The translations under genes and the position numbers were made by a program. Below, one piece after another: positions 9,240-11,395 of a DNA stretch of 11,395 bases (its first letter is position 1; every line of letters starts with the position of its first letter). The stretch covers positions 311,830-323,224 of the forward strand of contig NW_003146289.1 in assembly GCF_000003605.2 (NCBI RefSeq), given 5' to 3'. The stretch comes from Saccoglossus kowalevskii (taxonomy: Eukaryota; Hemichordata; Enteropneusta; Harrimaniidae). The notes under the pieces are model-generated. The model made no database searches. It was not told the origin of the DNA and saw nothing but the letters and a program-made list of their open reading frames with translations.

Positions 9240-9743
9240 ATAGACCATGGTGTATGCAGTGGCCAATTCGACGCTAACATTGTCGTACACACACTGAATA
9301 TCTGACACAATAAGGACAACTGAATAAACTTGGTGGGGGTATGCTTTTGAAAAGGAAACCAAACAGGGACATGGAATCATGATGTGGGCTTTGCCAATGA
9401 ACCTGAAATAGTTATCAAGCTGGAGGTTGCTACCAACTGGGATAAATGAGCACTTGATGGCACTGATGCTCACAACTATTACTCCAATACTCGATGTTGA
9501 TGATGAGTGCACAAAAGAACTATTGTATGCCCAGCTTGATCGTATAATCCCGGCGTATCATTGCTAGGGAATTCATCCTCTTTTATTGAAGTTGAATAGA
9601 ATATTGACAAGCATGAATACAACAACATCAGAATTGACACGGATCTGCAAATCGTTACAGCTGAAAAACGAGCATTGTACCATCATGGACTAGTTGGCAT
9701 GGAGATGGTAGGGGGTTACTCATGTTCTCAGTCGTTAAAGTGT
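9240..9743 (+). pseudogene. LINE (non-LTR retrotransposon) endonuclease fragment, broken
   Basis: Several + strand segments in different frames match, in order, the endonuclease/exonuclease/phosphatase domain of LINEs of the RTE/BovB-like kind, often annotated as craniofacial development protein 2-like. At 9314-9340 the frame reads GQLNKLGGG. At 9384-9425 it reads VGFANEPEIVIKLE. From 9430 to the stop at 9565-9567 it reads LPTGINEHLMALML followed by DDECTKELLYAQLDRI. A weaker match, HHGLVGMEM to SLKC, lies at about 9681-9743. In the intact protein this domain nicks target DNA for insertion. The catalytic glutamate region and the GDFNA-type motif are not recognisable, at least two frameshifts and several stops interrupt it, and no reverse transcriptase is present. 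Clade assignment is tentative. Confidence 0.6.
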
Positions 9744-10239
9744 ATATTCATTAAGTTCGAGTAATAAATAAGGTCTGAAAATATTACTTACAAATAATAT
9801 TTTTATATATCAAATAAAATTAATACTTTTACTTCGGAAAGATATTGTATGAAAGTATATAAAACGCATATTAACATTGAAATAGCGTAGAATCATTTGG
9901 AGTCGACCAGAGATATATGTTAAAAATAACGAATGATTGTTGCTAAGCAACCTAAGATAATGAAAATTATTTGTTAATACTTTTATGATTGAACAATGAA
10001 AATAGGATATATACAGGGATTACTAACACATGTTATCCAGAAGATAAAGTAGTCGATTGCCAAAGTAGTCTACTGTAACAATTCAACAGTCGGAAATCCT
10101 GGTACAAAAATGGAGTAGAACCAACATAATGTTTATATCACCCACCTGGAACGTAAACATGGCTGTCAAAACCTGTGTATGTTTGAAATGAATTTATTTT
10201 GTCAACATCCTTATTTGTGTTTATCTGGCAAAGGTCATA
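9744..10239. other. AT-rich stretch between the LINE remnant and the 32-bp array
   Basis: I see no reverse transcriptase motif here, so the LINE similarity ends near 9743. Apart from the palindrome at 9939-9951, no gene or repeat was recognised. Confidence 0.5.
9939..9951. promoter_or_regulatory. X-box-like palindrome gttgctaagcaac
   Basis: Two 6-bp half-sites, gttgct and agcaac, are exact reverse complements around a single A. This fits the RFX X-box pattern known from promoters of ciliary genes in animals. X-boxes usually sit within a few hundred bases upstream of a start site; no exon is visible here, but a gene on either side outside the window is possible. Confidence 0.35.
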
Positions 10240-11395
10240 CACGTGTAAACAGACTGTTAACCCCACACGTGTAATTACATGCAGAATGTAAACCTCACAC
10301 CTGTAATCACATGCAGACTGTAAACCGCACCCTTGTCTTCACATGCAGACTATAACCTCACACTTGTATTCACGTACAGACTGTAAACCTCACACTTGTA
10401 TTCACATGCAGACTGTAAACCTCACACTTGTATTCACATGTAGACTGTAAACCTCACACTTGTATTCACGTGCAGACTGTAAACCTCACACTTGTATTCA
10501 CATGCAGACTGTAAACCTCACACTTGTATTCACGTGCAGACTGTAAACCTCACAATTGAAATCACATGCAGACTGTAAACATCACACCTTTAATAACATG
10601 TAGACTGTAAACCTCAGATTTGTAATCACATGCAGACTGTAAACCTCACACTTGTATTCACATGTAGACTGTAAACTGCGCTCTTTTATTCAGATGCAGA
10701 CTGAAAACCTCACACTTGTATTCACATGCAGACTCTAAACCTCACACTTATATTCACGTGCAGACTGTAAACCTCACACTTGAAATCACATGCAGACTGT
10801 AAACATCACACCTTTAATAACATGTAGACTGTAAACCTCAGATTTGTAATCACATGCAGACTGTAAACCTCACACTTGTATTCACATGTAGACTGTAAAC
10901 CGCACTCTTTTATTCAGATGCAGACTGAAAACCTCACACTTGTATTCCCATACAGACTGAAAACCTCACACTTGTATTCACGTGCAGACTGCAAATCTCA
11001 CACTTGTATTCGCATGCAGACTGTAAATCTCACACTTGTATTCACGTGCAGACTGTAAACCTCACACTTGTATTCACGTGCAGACTGGAAACCTCACACT
11101 TGTATTCACATGCAGACTGTAAACATCACACTTGTATTCACGTGCAGACTGTAAACCTCACACTTGTATTCACATGCAGACTGTAAACCTCACACTTGTA
11201 TTTGCATGCAGACTGTAAACATCACACTTGTATTTGCATGCAGACTGTAAACTCACACTTGTATTCACATACAGACTGTAAACCTCACACTTGTATTCGC
11301 ATGCAGACTGTAAACCTCACACTTGTATTCACATGCAGACTGTAAACCTCACACTTGTATTCGCATGCAGACTGTAAACCTCACACTTGTATTCG
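10240..11395. repeat. 32-bp minisatellite array, about 36 copies, continues past the window
   Basis: The consensus 32-bp unit is acatgcagactgtaaacctc followed by acacttgtattc. The most conserved part is cagactgtaaac. Copies at the left edge (about 10240-10360) are most diverged and include a 31-bp unit, while those near the right edge are nearly identical, for example differing only as cacatgc or cgcatgc. The phase holds at 32 bp over most of the array. Because three units equal 96 bases, a frame without stops reads as a 32-residue repeat. This explains the + strand frames at 10876-11058 and 11004-11186, which are not credible genes. Confidence 0.97.
10561..11008. repeat. 224-bp (7 x 32) higher-order duplication inside the 32-bp array
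   Basis: The block 10561-10784 is repeated at 10785-11008, exactly seven units later. Both begin atcacatgcag and carry the same run of unusual unit variants in the same order: aaacatcacacctttaataa, catgtag, cctcagatttgtaatc, catgtag, then a cttttattcagatgcag unit and gactgaaaac. Differences are few in the first five units (for example actgcgctc versus accgcactc) and more frequent in the last two. The shared tgaaatcac junction shows that the duplication reaches slightly left of both block starts. Confidence 0.9.

Noticed and set aside
9150-9512. 120-codon minus-strand frame, the longest in the window
   Set aside because: It runs antisense to the LINE endonuclease similarity and across the mariner terminal repeat. 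The translation has no recognisable motif.
10876-11186. Two 60-codon + strand frames encoding a repeated Cys/His-rich peptide
   Set aside because: They are translations of the 32-bp minisatellite, in which three units equal 32 codons. Frames in neighbouring units break at variant bases, and no independent coding signal is present.
10240-11395. Regular 32-bp repeats resembling a CRISPR array
   Set aside because: The repeats are head to tail with no unique spacers, and the context is eukaryotic with transposon remains and no cas genes. It is a minisatellite.

Overview
The window looks like non-coding nuclear DNA from an animal, probably an invertebrate. It is AT-rich on both strands, has no open frame longer than 120 codons, and has no bacterial-style gene packing or recognisable ribosome binding sites. 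It carries several minisatellite families and the decayed remains of two eukaryotic transposon classes: a mariner-type DNA transposon and the endonuclease part of a LINE. A mollusc or similar marine invertebrate would fit the repeat style, but nothing in the sequence fixes the taxon. I found no intact host gene, tRNA, rRNA or CRISPR array.

Layout, left to right. Positions 1-155 are the end of a 41-bp tandem array that runs off the left edge. Positions 156-2058 are strongly G- and T-rich on the + strand and hold a nearly perfect 149-bp head-to-tail dimer (1114-1411). Positions 2059-2336 are a second, more decayed array of the same 41-bp unit, so the two arrays bracket about 1.9 kb. Positions 2337-6180 hold no recognisable gene; the only notable spot is a CRE palindrome followed by a TATA-like box at 3300-3348. 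Positions 6181-6311 hold a short degenerate 31-bp minisatellite. A diverged dispersed repeat occurs twice in the same orientation, at 6701-6813 and 7277-7386.

The right third is the transposon part. Positions 8664-9200 are a mariner fragment on the minus strand: the 5' terminal inverted repeat, the leader and the N-terminal DNA-binding half of the transposase, with two frameshifts, an internal deletion and an abrupt loss of the catalytic half. Directly beside it, 9240-9743 on the plus strand retains broken homology to the endonuclease domain of a non-LTR retrotransposon. Palindromes resembling RFX X-boxes lie at 9204-9218 and 9939-9951. From about 10240 to the right edge runs a 32-bp minisatellite of about 36 copies. 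It contains a seven-unit (224-bp) higher-order duplication, and E-box-like CACGTG variants occur in register within it.

No genes work together here. The window is best read as repeat-rich intergenic or intronic DNA shaped by tandem duplication and old transposon insertions. I see no convincing new functional system; the best leads are the organised 32-bp array and the paired 41-bp arrays.
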